Positions 50,495-59,157 of a stretch of 64,000 bases of DNA are shown here, piece by piece. Position 1 is the first letter of the stretch. Each line of letters begins with the position of its first letter. The stretch covers positions 1,426,001 through 1,490,000 of the forward strand of contig JAGYVD010000006.1 in the NCBI GenBank assembly GCA_021209875.1, given 5' to 3'. Below the pieces are notes generated by a model. The model did not search any database, was not told the DNA's origin, and saw only the letters and a program-made list of their open reading frames with translations. This DNA is from Rosellinia necatrix (taxonomy: Eukaryota; Ascomycota; Sordariomycetes; Xylariales; Xylariaceae). The translations under genes and the position numbers were made by a program.

Positions 50495-53033
50495 TCACTT
50501 TAGCCCATTCATTCCCTGAGGGCTGACGTCCTCGCCGACCTCCGGGTACAGAGTGCTCAGTACCCTATGAATATGAGAAGACCTCAGCGCCTCCTTGTTC
50601 CGCTTGGCGAGGAGATGCGCCAACTTGATGGCATTTTTGATCTCGCGCCCGTTCATCGCATAGTTGGTAAAGCCGTCGAAATCCTCTGCTGTGAAATGGT
50701 CCGCCGCGTCGGCGACGACGATAGAGCGACTGATAAAGTTGCGCCAGATCTCCTTCTGCGCGTCGCGCGTCAGAGACGGGTACTGGAGGCTCAGGTGAAT
50801 GCGCGACTTGAAGGCCGTGTCTATCGAGCTAGCGCGATTGGTCGTGATGAAGAGGACGCCTCGGTAGTACTCGAGCATGCGCAAGAAGACTGTGTTTTTT
50901 TTTTTTTTGGCTTTTGTTAGCGACGAAACTTTCTTCTCGCTCCTTCTCATTTTGTGTTTCTCCCCTTTGCGACTTACTGGACACAAGCTTGTTTCTCTCA
51001 ATATCATGGTCGTTGCGCGAGGCGAGGTACACATCTGCTTCGTCGAGCAAGAGCACCGCTTTCCATCTTGCTGCGAGGTCTAATATCTTGCCTAGCGACC
51101 CTTCAACCTCGCCGACGGCAGACCCGAGCTCACCAGCCGTAACGGAATATAGGGGTGCGTGCATTTCCTCGGCCACTTCAGTCCACCATTTAGTTAATGT
51201 CTCTTTTACAGACAGAACGAAAAGAACGGGGATATATATATCTTTAGTCTCTTTGACCTACCGGATTCAGCAGTGAGGGTTTTCCCTAGACCTGGTGCCC
51301 CCGCGAGAAGCATCACAAAGCCTTGGCCTAGTGTTCGTTTATTGATCATTAGTAAGCGACGACGCAACGGATAGGTTGGGGTTTCTGGACGAATGTAGAA
51401 TCGCGTAACGCACCTTTACCTTCGACAAAATCGTCGAATGTGTCCTCCTGGTTTGTTAGCTGACTCTCGACAAAAGAGAGGACTAGATCCTTGTATGTCG
51501 TCGGCAGAATGAGATTCTTGAAAACGTCCTTATTCCACACTATGTCTATCACATTGTCGACACTGAGCTCAACTTTATAGCACAATGATGTCAATGGCAC
51601 GGATCACAATCGAAAGAGAGGATGGTATGACCGATGAAGAAGACGTACCCCAAGACTTCTGTGCGAGAAAGTACCCTCTCACTATTGGTACACAAAGAAG
51701 AAGTTGCTCTTCTGTAAGTGGCGAGATGTCTGGACGGAAAGGGGGGACCTGAGCGTTCTGTTCATCCATCGTAAGGTGCCGACTTTGTCCCTCAGAATCA
51801 GCATCGCTGTCATCGCTCGAGTCGTCCGAGTTGTGGTCAAATAATCGATTTAGACGGGGGGATTTTGACGAGTTGTATTGGTAATACGCCTTGGCGTCAA
51901 TCATGACTCGACCATCCACCTAAGCAAGCAATCGTAATTTGTCTACGGTTAGTTATTCTGGCGTACCCCGTAATCTGAAAAGTGAAACAGAGGGAGATTC
52001 TTACATGGGCTGTTCTCTCAGCTGACTCGGAAAAGAATGACTTCGTTTGGGTTGCGGTACCACGATAGGCCCTGTAAAACGAACCAGCAAGTGATGAGAA
52101 TTTCCTGCCACGAGCGAGCAGCCTCTCACGAACCTGCTCCTTCTCCTCAATAAATTGTTCAGGATAGTATCGCAGGTCCGTGATCTTCTTGATACCGGCA
52201 AAAGCTGTGATCCTTTCCCACGACTCATCCGTTCCAAAGCCTTCCCCATCCCAGTCAATCGAAAAGCACCGAATATCGAACACAGGATTGCCCTTGGCGT
52301 CGGTATCGTATTCTGTTTTGAGCACTTTGTACATCTGAGGAGAGGTGGTGCTGTTATTGAAAACTATGTCGCCCGGTTTGTAAAGTGTCCAAAGGTATTC
52401 GAATGACATCAGAGACTTCGAGATGAGTTCCTTGTTCTGCTTAACCGTCTCTTTGAGCTCCCTTCGTAGGATATTCAACAATAGTCGGATGTAATCAAGC
52501 GCCTTCGCATCCGTGACTTGCTGCGCCTGTTGCTTGAGTTGATCCCAATTGTGAAATATGTCTTCAAACGGTCTTTTCAACACGATTTTTTGAAGACGGA
52601 AGTCGATCTTGGGAATCGCGCTGCGCAAGAATTCCTTCAGGCACTGGCTCTGGACGATGATTTCGTGAACTTGCAGTGGCTTATCGCTGTTGCCGTGGCT
52701 TTTCTTGTTCCGAATGACCAGTGCCGGGCTGGCGTTCTCGCCAGGGTCAACCTTCTTAATGTCGTCGGGATATTCGTCAACCCAGTTTATGCAACAATTA
52801 CATTTCGGCGGGCCCTCGTACACGTTCTTCGCTATGCACTCCTCCCCTGGCGTGCCGAGCAGCAGGTCTTTTAAATCATCGTCCGAGTCATAATCCAGGC
52901 GCGTTTCCGAGTCCTCCTGGCTCAGGGAAGGATCATTAGAATCAGACGGCCGAGAAGCACTTATCTCTTCAACAGAACCACCTGGGACCGTTGGATTGTC
53001 CGTGGTAGTATCAATGTTAGTGTTCATGGCCAT
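50495..53033 (-). CDS. fungal AAA ATPase with DUF7025-type N-terminal region
   Basis: Six exons, 53033-52005, 51919-51649, 51572-51414, 51327-51262, 51175-50978 and 50889-50495, with introns of 76-88 nt give 705 residues; phases agree throughout. The N-terminal ~110 residues are acidic and low-complexity. Residues ~190-370 match the conserved N-terminal region found in a large fungal AAA family: FEYLWTLYKPGDIVF, FDIRCFSIDWDGEGFG, LLARGRKFSSLAGSFYRAYRG and VDGRVMIDAKAYYQY. The AAA core has Walker A GAPGLGKT (a 66-nt exon carries it), Walker B AVLLLDEADVYLASR, sensor-type VLFITTNRASSIDTAF and second-region arginine candidates in FKSRIHLSLQYP. The C-terminal lid reads GREIKNAIKLAHLLA. Many paralogues occur in Pezizomycotina genomes; the function is unknown. 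It is divergent from the triple-HET gene. Confidence 0.88.
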
Positions 53034-53949
53034 GATCTCCTTCCTCTGAGATGAGAGCTGGTAGCCTTTCCACTAGAAACCAAGAGACACGGGAATGCTG
53101 GAGCTTCGCACTTGTATAGGACACCTACAGGGCCGTTTCCAAAGCTTTACCTTATTATATCCACAACTACCAAGGTTTATGGGCCAAGGTCTTGAAGGAT
53201 CCTGATATAACCCCTCCCCTCCCTCTCCAGGGTTGTTGTAATCGTGGGGGTTGTACGATAATTGTGGTTAAGGCCGCTACGAAGTCCTTGGCGGCTCCGC
53301 GACAGGGGGGCAAAGAGTTGCCTAACGAGATGTGGAAAAATTGTCAGAAGTATGCCATAGTGCCTTAGGTATATACGCAATTTCTATCTCTTGCCGTCAG
53401 CTTCTAGGCTCCAGTGTCATATACGTAGGTTGCCTGCTTGCCTGTATGAGGCTCTAACGGGTCGCGACCCAATATCGTCTTCGGCCTTAGCAGCTTAGGC
53501 ACTGGATCTTCTTTTGTGTGGTTGACTAACAGGGATTGCTGTGCATATACATGCCCAACCACCACACGAAAGCTTCCCCGCAGCTCGCGAAAGATCTCAC
53601 CGGATGGATTGGGTATGCTGTGCTCCCCCCTCGCTCCCCACCCCTTTCGGATCGTAGAAGCAGCATAGCTGAGATCATGATCATAATAGTAATAATAATG
53701 ATGACAACTATATATTTGCCGGGTCCTGGTAACCCCATTGCTTGTCTAATTAACACTTGATACTCTATCACTGATAATAGCAGTAGTATGAGTACACTCT
53801 GCACGAGTAAAATAAAACATCCCGCTCGCTCACACAAGACGCCAAGGTTACAAGCGAGATCAACTTCTGGCCAAGACTATATTATTCGAATCATAGACTA
53901 TACCCATTAGCCGGCTCCGATTTGGCCTTTCGGGTGGATAGCATTTGAC
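53034..53949. promoter_or_regulatory. shared divergent promoter region (AAA ATPase / triple-HET)
   Basis: A 916-base gap separates the starts of two genes transcribed away from each other. It contains no credible gene (short frames at 53526-53837 are chance). Shared regulation is an inference from layout; no specific operator was identified. Confidence 0.4.
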
Positions 53950-56900
53950 ATGGACTTCGAGACTGCACATCTCGCACATTTGCTGAGGGCCTCCGTCATC
54001 GGTTCTCATCAAACTTGGCTCGAGCACGCGAACCGTGATACGTCGATTGAATTTGAGCTCGAGAGAATCCAATCCTCTTGGATGATCTGCCTAGACTTCT
54101 TCATTCACAGATTCGACGCACAGCTTCGCGATAGAGTGAACCAGAGTGTTCAATCCCGTCAGCTCGTATTGCCAACACACTATCAGACACCACTATGCAC
54201 ACAGACTCCGCACGGATTCAATCTCATAGAACTTCAACCGTCGCTCGATCCTACTAAACCGATAAGATGCCGCCGCCTCGTAACCCCTTTGGACCAGGAC
54301 CAGCAGCCAATATACGACGTGCTATCGTACGCCCAGGATACACCAGAACAGATCAAACGCATCTTGCTTGATGGGGCCCCTATGGCGATACAGAAAACTC
54401 TCGAGTCTGCGCTCCGCCACCTGCGGCTTCCCGACACTCGGCGGCTGCTCTGGATAGATGCGCTCTGTGTCACTGGTCAGGAACCCCTAAGCTGGGTGTC
54501 AGAGATGCCGAGAATCTACGCCACGGCCAGGCAGGTTCTGGTCTGGTTAGGAAATGAGTCGAATACTTCGGCGATAGCATTCACATTCCTAAAAGGACTG
54601 GCCATGGTCCCTATTGACCGACGGCAAAATGCACTGGGAATGGCTTTCCGGGAGATAAAGCTCATACGTGCTGTCGAGGCTGTCTTCAACTTGATGTCTC
54701 GCCCTTGGTGGGACCGTATGGGACTCCTGCAGAAGCTCCTGGACGGCTGTGAAATCACCATCTGGTGCGGCACCCACTCGGCCAGCTGGGATGTGTTTTA
54801 CGCCTTTTTCCATGCGCTTCAACAGCTTAGTACGCACGAAGTTGGCGAAAACACACAATCCCCGGGGTTCCGTCTACTGCATATGATACCTACAGGCTCT
54901 ATCGGCTTCTATCCCTCTCTGCAAAAATACACCCCTGGAAAAGAACGACCTGGGCTTATCGAGGCATTGACCATTAGCCTAGAGAACATATTCACGAGGT
55001 CGAGCTCGACAACTGCTTGGGTATTGGCGTTAAACAGGATCGGGATGTATCTCGGCTCTTTTCTGACACGCCTGGCCCTCGTAATTTGTCGAGACGACGT
55101 TGCGGACCGCCAGTCGCGCATCTCGGGGGTATTTAATAACCACCAACCTGATTCCCGCATAGACGTTAGAGACGTCATGCCTGACAAGACTAAACAACAA
55201 CTTTATTCGGATGACATAACGAGCTTGATCGATATTTTCAAACAGATGGAATCGGACACCGGTGTTGGGGTGAGTGCCCTTTTGGCGGATGAGAAAGCGC
55301 AGGCTGAGTACGAAAGAGAGTTGAAGGCTTTGTATCAGAAAGATCAAACGGACCTCAAGAGTGCATTCGATTGTTGGAATGCTATTTTGAACATATATGA
55401 CGGTGATTTAATAACCGAACGAGAATCAACACCTGGCGATAATATCACAGAATTACACATCGATAAAGAGCTTCAATCAGCCTCCAAATCAGCAACACTA
55501 TGGTTTCTCTTGCCCAGTGAATGCCCAGAATCCGCGATCTTCTGTAAGACATGCTCGGTAGATTTACCTACCCTTTCGGCTTTGGGGGTTGAAAATGGGC
55601 CCTACAGCGCCCTGTCCCATCTCTGGGCCAGCCGGAAGCCCGATAATACTGCCATATATGTCGATGATGTTCAGACTCAAGTTCCATCAGTTCTGAACGC
55701 CATTCTCCTCGTCCTGCGAAGAACCGACCTACCCGTTCTACTATGGTTTGACGCAATCAGCAAAGCCCCGGGTCAACAGGAGCAGTATCCCATTATCGGA
55801 GCGACAAGGGAGATGTATTCTGGGGCTGGGTACGTTTTCGTCTGCGGCGACCAACATGACACTTCATATTTCGACTTATTTGCGAGCGATGGAGGTCTAA
55901 CAGAAATTCTGCTGCGGTTTTTCGGGTCTCCCAAGAGGCACTTTGAAGCAAAAAGCCTGCCCGGAGTGCCAGTTATCTTGCCTCGGGACGATCTGCTCTC
56001 CAATCCCGCAAGTGATGCTAAGTTTTACCCTTATCAAGCTCTGCCGAATAACACGTCGATTAGACTTTTGAGGGTGGCACCACTTGATAAGATAGAAACA
56101 GTAAAAGATAAATACAGGCTTATAAAATGCTCGATGAGCGCGGTAGATCTTGACAGCCGCCCCGACTACGACGCATTGTCCTACACCTGGGGTGATCCGT
56201 TAGGCATGCGAAGCAGTTCTCAGGAGAAGGTGTCCCAGTCTGAATGGTATGAGCAGACATTCGAAATCGAGTGTGACGGCATACTGGTATCAATTGGCGC
56301 CAACTTGTATGCGGCGCTGATATCCATTCGCTGGATGATGAGCGTGAGGGACCAACCTAACCTCCAAGGGAGATTAGAGGGGACGCCGCAAACAAAATTT
56401 ATCTGGGTTGATCAACTATGCATCGACCAGGCCAATACCGATGAGCGGAGCTCCCAAGTGAGCCTAATGGGCCGCATCTATAAGCAAGCCGACAGCGTTG
56501 TGGTGTGGCTCGGCGGCGAGGATGAATATGTGCAAGACGCTTCAGCTATCATGGCCACACTCGTCGAGAAGTACCTACAAGATCACCAGATATTTGACCG
56601 TGTGCGGTCTTCGGGCATGGGTCTCCTTGACGAGGGCACGTACCGAGTTCTTGGGATCCCCCGGATCTCTGTCCGCGAGTGGATCGCATTATACGCCTTC
56701 TTCAGCCGGTCGTGGTTCGCTCGCGCCTGGATCGTCCAAGAGGTATCCCTGGCTCGGAAACCTGCGGTCTTATGCGGACTCAAGTTCATTTCTTGGAGTC
56801 TACTTTTCCTGACCGTAGAAACACTGCGCCGATCTGAATGGGGATCACAACTTGACGGGCTGGGCCGACAGGCTGTCCGAGATGAGTGTGAAAACGCGCC

Positions 56901-58326
56901 CACCGCAACACTAGCCCAGATTTTTCCACTACATAAAAGCCAACCGACGTCTGGAGCCAATCTTGCCAATATCTGGTCGATTTTTGATGTCAAGGCCAGT
57001 CTCGGGTACACGGAAGGGATGATGGGTGGTAGGCCCAATGTCAAATCATATCGACTACTAACGAATGTCGCCCTGTTTCGTAGTGCGCAAGCCGCGGACC
57101 CAAGGGACAAGATTTATGCCTTTATGAGCATCTCTCGCGAGTTCGAGAGCGACTTTGTAGCCGGCGGGGAACAGATACAACTTGTTCCAAACTATCGACT
57201 CTCTCCATGTGAAGTATTCATCGAAACAGCCAAGATGATGTTATTGTCAAGTCCAGCGCTAGAGTTGTTATCCCTTGTCCAGAATGACGGAATCGCGACG
57301 ACGGTCAAGGACCTGCCTTCTTGGGTTCCTGATTTCAGCATCACAGGCTACCGTCTACCATTAGACTTCGGGTTCCCATCACCATTCACGGCTTCGAATG
57401 GCTTGGGGCCCGCTCATCGGGTCTTTCTCTCGCCTAATGTATTGGAAGTACGAGGTGTGTGCGTTGGGGTTGTTGACTCGGTCGCCACTTTTGACTCGGC
57501 GATCGAACTCTCGAAACTAGCAGACTTAGTCTCCCGCGTGCCCGCTCTATCGGCCATTCGGCTACCGCAAATGAATGAGGGGCTGCGGCATTTCATCTTT
57601 GAATCAGAGAGATACGACGATGACGAGAATCGCGAAACGGTTTTACAGTCCGCAGAATACAACGGCGCGGTTGGGTACCAGACCCGGTTTGAAGTCCTGT
57701 GGCGGACTATGTTGACTGATTCAGCCCGCGGTCGCCACCCTCTACCCGGGCACTTCGGGCCGGCGATGTGCGTCTGGATGCAAGAGATCGTCAAGGAGTT
57801 GCAAGTAAAGACTAGAGATATCGTATTGGGTCAGGGTGCCGATGCCAACAAGCATATTGACAAACTGGCGAGGGAGTACACCGCTCTCCAGCAGCTACTA
57901 GGCCAGAAGCCGGAAGAAGAGCGGCCAAGCCTACCACCAGAGTTCAAACGATTCTTAGATGCATCTCAATCCCCCTCGAATTTCTCACTGGGTACGGCAA
58001 AGCAAGAGCATGATCGAATGCTCAAGCTCGATCGCTCGATTGACCAAGTCGATGAGAGTGCCATGCAAGATGTGCAGAGTAAAGTCTCCGGGTTGCACAC
58101 GCAGTCGCTCTTCAGAACATGTTCGGGCGAGATAGGTCTTGGATCTAGACTAGTAGATGCTGGTGACGAGGTCTGGGTGTTGGCAGGCGGGAATGTCCCG
58201 TACGTGTTGCGAAGGGTGGACGACGGACAGTACAGGCTGGTGAGGGAATGTTATGTCCACGGCGTCATGCATGGCGAGGCAGTGGCAAACGCATATGAGT
58301 CTTGCACGACTATTCAAATTCTATGA
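53950..58326 (+). CDS. large protein with three tandem HET modules
   Basis: A single intronless frame encodes 1458 residues from the ATG at 53950. Three HET (heterokaryon incompatibility) modules are visible. The third is canonical: DYDALSYTWGDP near residue 738, FIWVDQLCIDQANTDERSSQ near 816, IYKQADSVVVWLGG, then RSWFARAWIVQEVSLARKP near 918. The first is a diverged copy: IYDVLSYAQDTP near 121, LLWIDALCVTGQEP near 167, IYATARQVLVWLGN, and MSRPWWDRMGLLQKLL near 257. The Trp-Gly and Ile-Asn/Asp-Gln signatures are lost. The second is more degenerate: YSALSHLWASRKP near 553, LLWFDAISKAPGQQEQ near 598, MYSGAGYVFVCGD. The C-terminal ~300 residues hold the usual HET-protein tail, with VLRRVDDGQYRLVRECYVHG near the end. 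HET domains trigger cell death on non-self recognition. Whether this protein does so is unknown. Confidence 0.88.
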   Translation: MDFETAHLAHLLRASVIGSHQTWLEHANRDTSIEFELERIQSSWMICLDFFIHRFDAQLRDRVNQSVQSRQLVLPTHYQTPLCTQTPHGFNLIELQPSLDPTKPIRCRRLVTPLDQDQQPIYDVLSYAQDTPEQIKRILLDGAPMAIQKTLESALRHLRLPDTRRLLWIDALCVTGQEPLSWVSEMPRIYATARQVLVWLGNESNTSAIAFTFLKGLAMVPIDRRQNALGMAFREIKLIRAVEAVFNLMSRPWWDRMGLLQKLLDGCEITIWCGTHSASWDVFYAFFHALQQLSTHEVGENTQSPGFRLLHMIPTGSIGFYPSLQKYTPGKERPGLIEALTISLENIFTRSSSTTAWVLALNRIGMYLGSFLTRLALVICRDDVADRQSRISGVFNNHQPDSRIDVRDVMPDKTKQQLYSDDITSLIDIFKQMESDTGVGVSALLADEKAQAEYERELKALYQKDQTDLKSAFDCWNAILNIYDGDLITERESTPGDNITELHIDKELQSASKSATLWFLLPSECPESAIFCKTCSVDLPTLSALGVENGPYSALSHLWASRKPDNTAIYVDDVQTQVPSVLNAILLVLRRTDLPVLLWFDAISKAPGQQEQYPIIGATREMYSGAGYVFVCGDQHDTSYFDLFASDGGLTEILLRFFGSPKRHFEAKSLPGVPVILPRDDLLSNPASDAKFYPYQALPNNTSIRLLRVAPLDKIETVKDKYRLIKCSMSAVDLDSRPDYDALSYTWGDPLGMRSSSQEKVSQSEWYEQTFEIECDGILVSIGANLYAALISIRWMMSVRDQPNLQGRLEGTPQTKFIWVDQLCIDQANTDERSSQVSLMGRIYKQADSVVVWLGGEDEYVQDASAIMATLVEKYLQDHQIFDRVRSSGMGLLDEGTYRVLGIPRISVREWIALYAFFSRSWFARAWIVQEVSLARKPAVLCGLKFISWSLLFLTVETLRRSEWGSQLDGLGRQAVRDECENAPTATLAQIFPLHKSQPTSGANLANIWSIFDVKASLGYTEGMMGGRPNVKSYRLLTNVALFRSAQAADPRDKIYAFMSISREFESDFVAGGEQIQLVPNYRLSPCEVFIETAKMMLLSSPALELLSLVQNDGIATTVKDLPSWVPDFSITGYRLPLDFGFPSPFTASNGLGPAHRVFLSPNVLEVRGVCVGVVDSVATFDSAIELSKLADLVSRVPALSAIRLPQMNEGLRHFIFESERYDDDENRETVLQSAEYNGAVGYQTRFEVLWRTMLTDSARGRHPLPGHFGPAMCVWMQEIVKELQVKTRDIVLGQGADANKHIDKLAREYTALQQLLGQKPEEERPSLPPEFKRFLDASQSPSNFSLGTAKQEHDRMLKLDRSIDQVDESAMQDVQSKVSGLHTQSLFRTCSGEIGLGSRLVDAGDEVWVLAGGNVPYVLRRVDDGQYRLVRECYVHGVMHGEAVANAYESCTTIQIL

Positions 58327-58354
58327 TGATTTGTATGAAAGAGGTGTGTGAACT

Positions 58355-58630
58355 TCAGACTTTCAGGAGCCTTTCGTGGCGTTCATACGTAACGGCTTCT
58401 GAAGCCTGCGTAGGGGAAGATACCCTCTTTTTCATTGCATAGTAGATTTGTGCGTACAAAGACAGCACATCTTCGGGGAGTCTTTCCAGAGCTTGCGGGC
58501 GTATTGACAGGCCTCGAAGGTTGAAAGGCTTCTGAAGTTCTTCTAGAATCGACCTGGTCTCCTTAAGGTTCTTGGATTTGGATCGTTTAGGTTGACGACG
58601 CGATGCATCAACGGCGCTGCTATGATGCAA
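58355..58630 (-). CDS. small hypothetical protein or gene fragment
   Basis: A 91-residue frame reads into a basic N-terminus (SRRQPKRSKSKN) and a helical segment FNLRGLSIRPQALERLPEDV followed by LSLYAQIYYAMKKR. The composition looks protein-like, but the family is not recognised. It ends 28 bases from the HET gene stop on the opposite strand and begins just inside a TGATGTGATATAG repeat. It could be a small gene, a last exon, or a remnant. Confidence 0.3.
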   Translation of the reverse strand: MHHSSAVDASRRQPKRSKSKNLKETRSILEELQKPFNLRGLSIRPQALERLPEDVLSLYAQIYYAMKKRVSSPTQASEAVTYERHERLLKV

Positions 58631-59157
58631 TGCGATCTAATGCAGTAGATGTTGTTGTTGTGATGTGATATAGTGATGTGATATAGTGATGTGATATGGT
58701 GATGTAGGACCCCCCCATTACAGAACAGGATAGTAAACCAATCTGGTTTCATAGCGACCCGGGATCCTGGACTGGTGGAGTGCTGGCCCACAGTGCTTGA
58801 AGCTCTGATGGGCCTGCCTCCCTGTCAACTCTCCACCTACCTCTTAGTAGGTACTTACCCAATCGGCTCAACCTCATACCTACCTCTCTAAAGGCATATA
58901 TATGTATGTACTACCTAGGTACTTCCTTCTAACCCGAGGAAGCTATTGAGGACCCTCCGGTTCAAGCTGTATTCTGTATTGTACCCAGTCAGTGGGAGCC
59001 ATCAAGCACCATTGTCTGTCGACGCCTCGATCAATTAAAAACTCTGTAAATCACCCGAGCACCTACTTTTCGCGCAATCCCTCCGATAGTCCGACCACCA
59101 CATCACCAAACAGATGATAGACCCGTAAGGCGCATCACGCGCGCTGGCACGGCCTCG
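58631..59157. other. intergenic region with minisatellite and GPATCH1-like promoter
   Basis: This contains the TGATGTGATATAG repeat, TACCTAGG motifs at 58840-58925 and a C-rich leader before the ATG at 59158. Confidence 0.5.
58652..58705. repeat. TGATGTGATATAG tandem repeat
   Basis: Three exact 13-base-scale units followed by a variant (GATATGG) lie upstream of the small minus-strand frame. The core TGATGTGAT is the same as in the minisatellite at 42323-42403. Confidence 0.85.

Noticed and set aside
50829..51034. Reading the AAA gene without splicing around the poly-A tract
   Set aside because: The unspliced frames enter Lys-rich sequence from the A run. Splicing 50977-50890 joins NKLVS to IFLRMLEYYRG in phase, as the AAA family requires.
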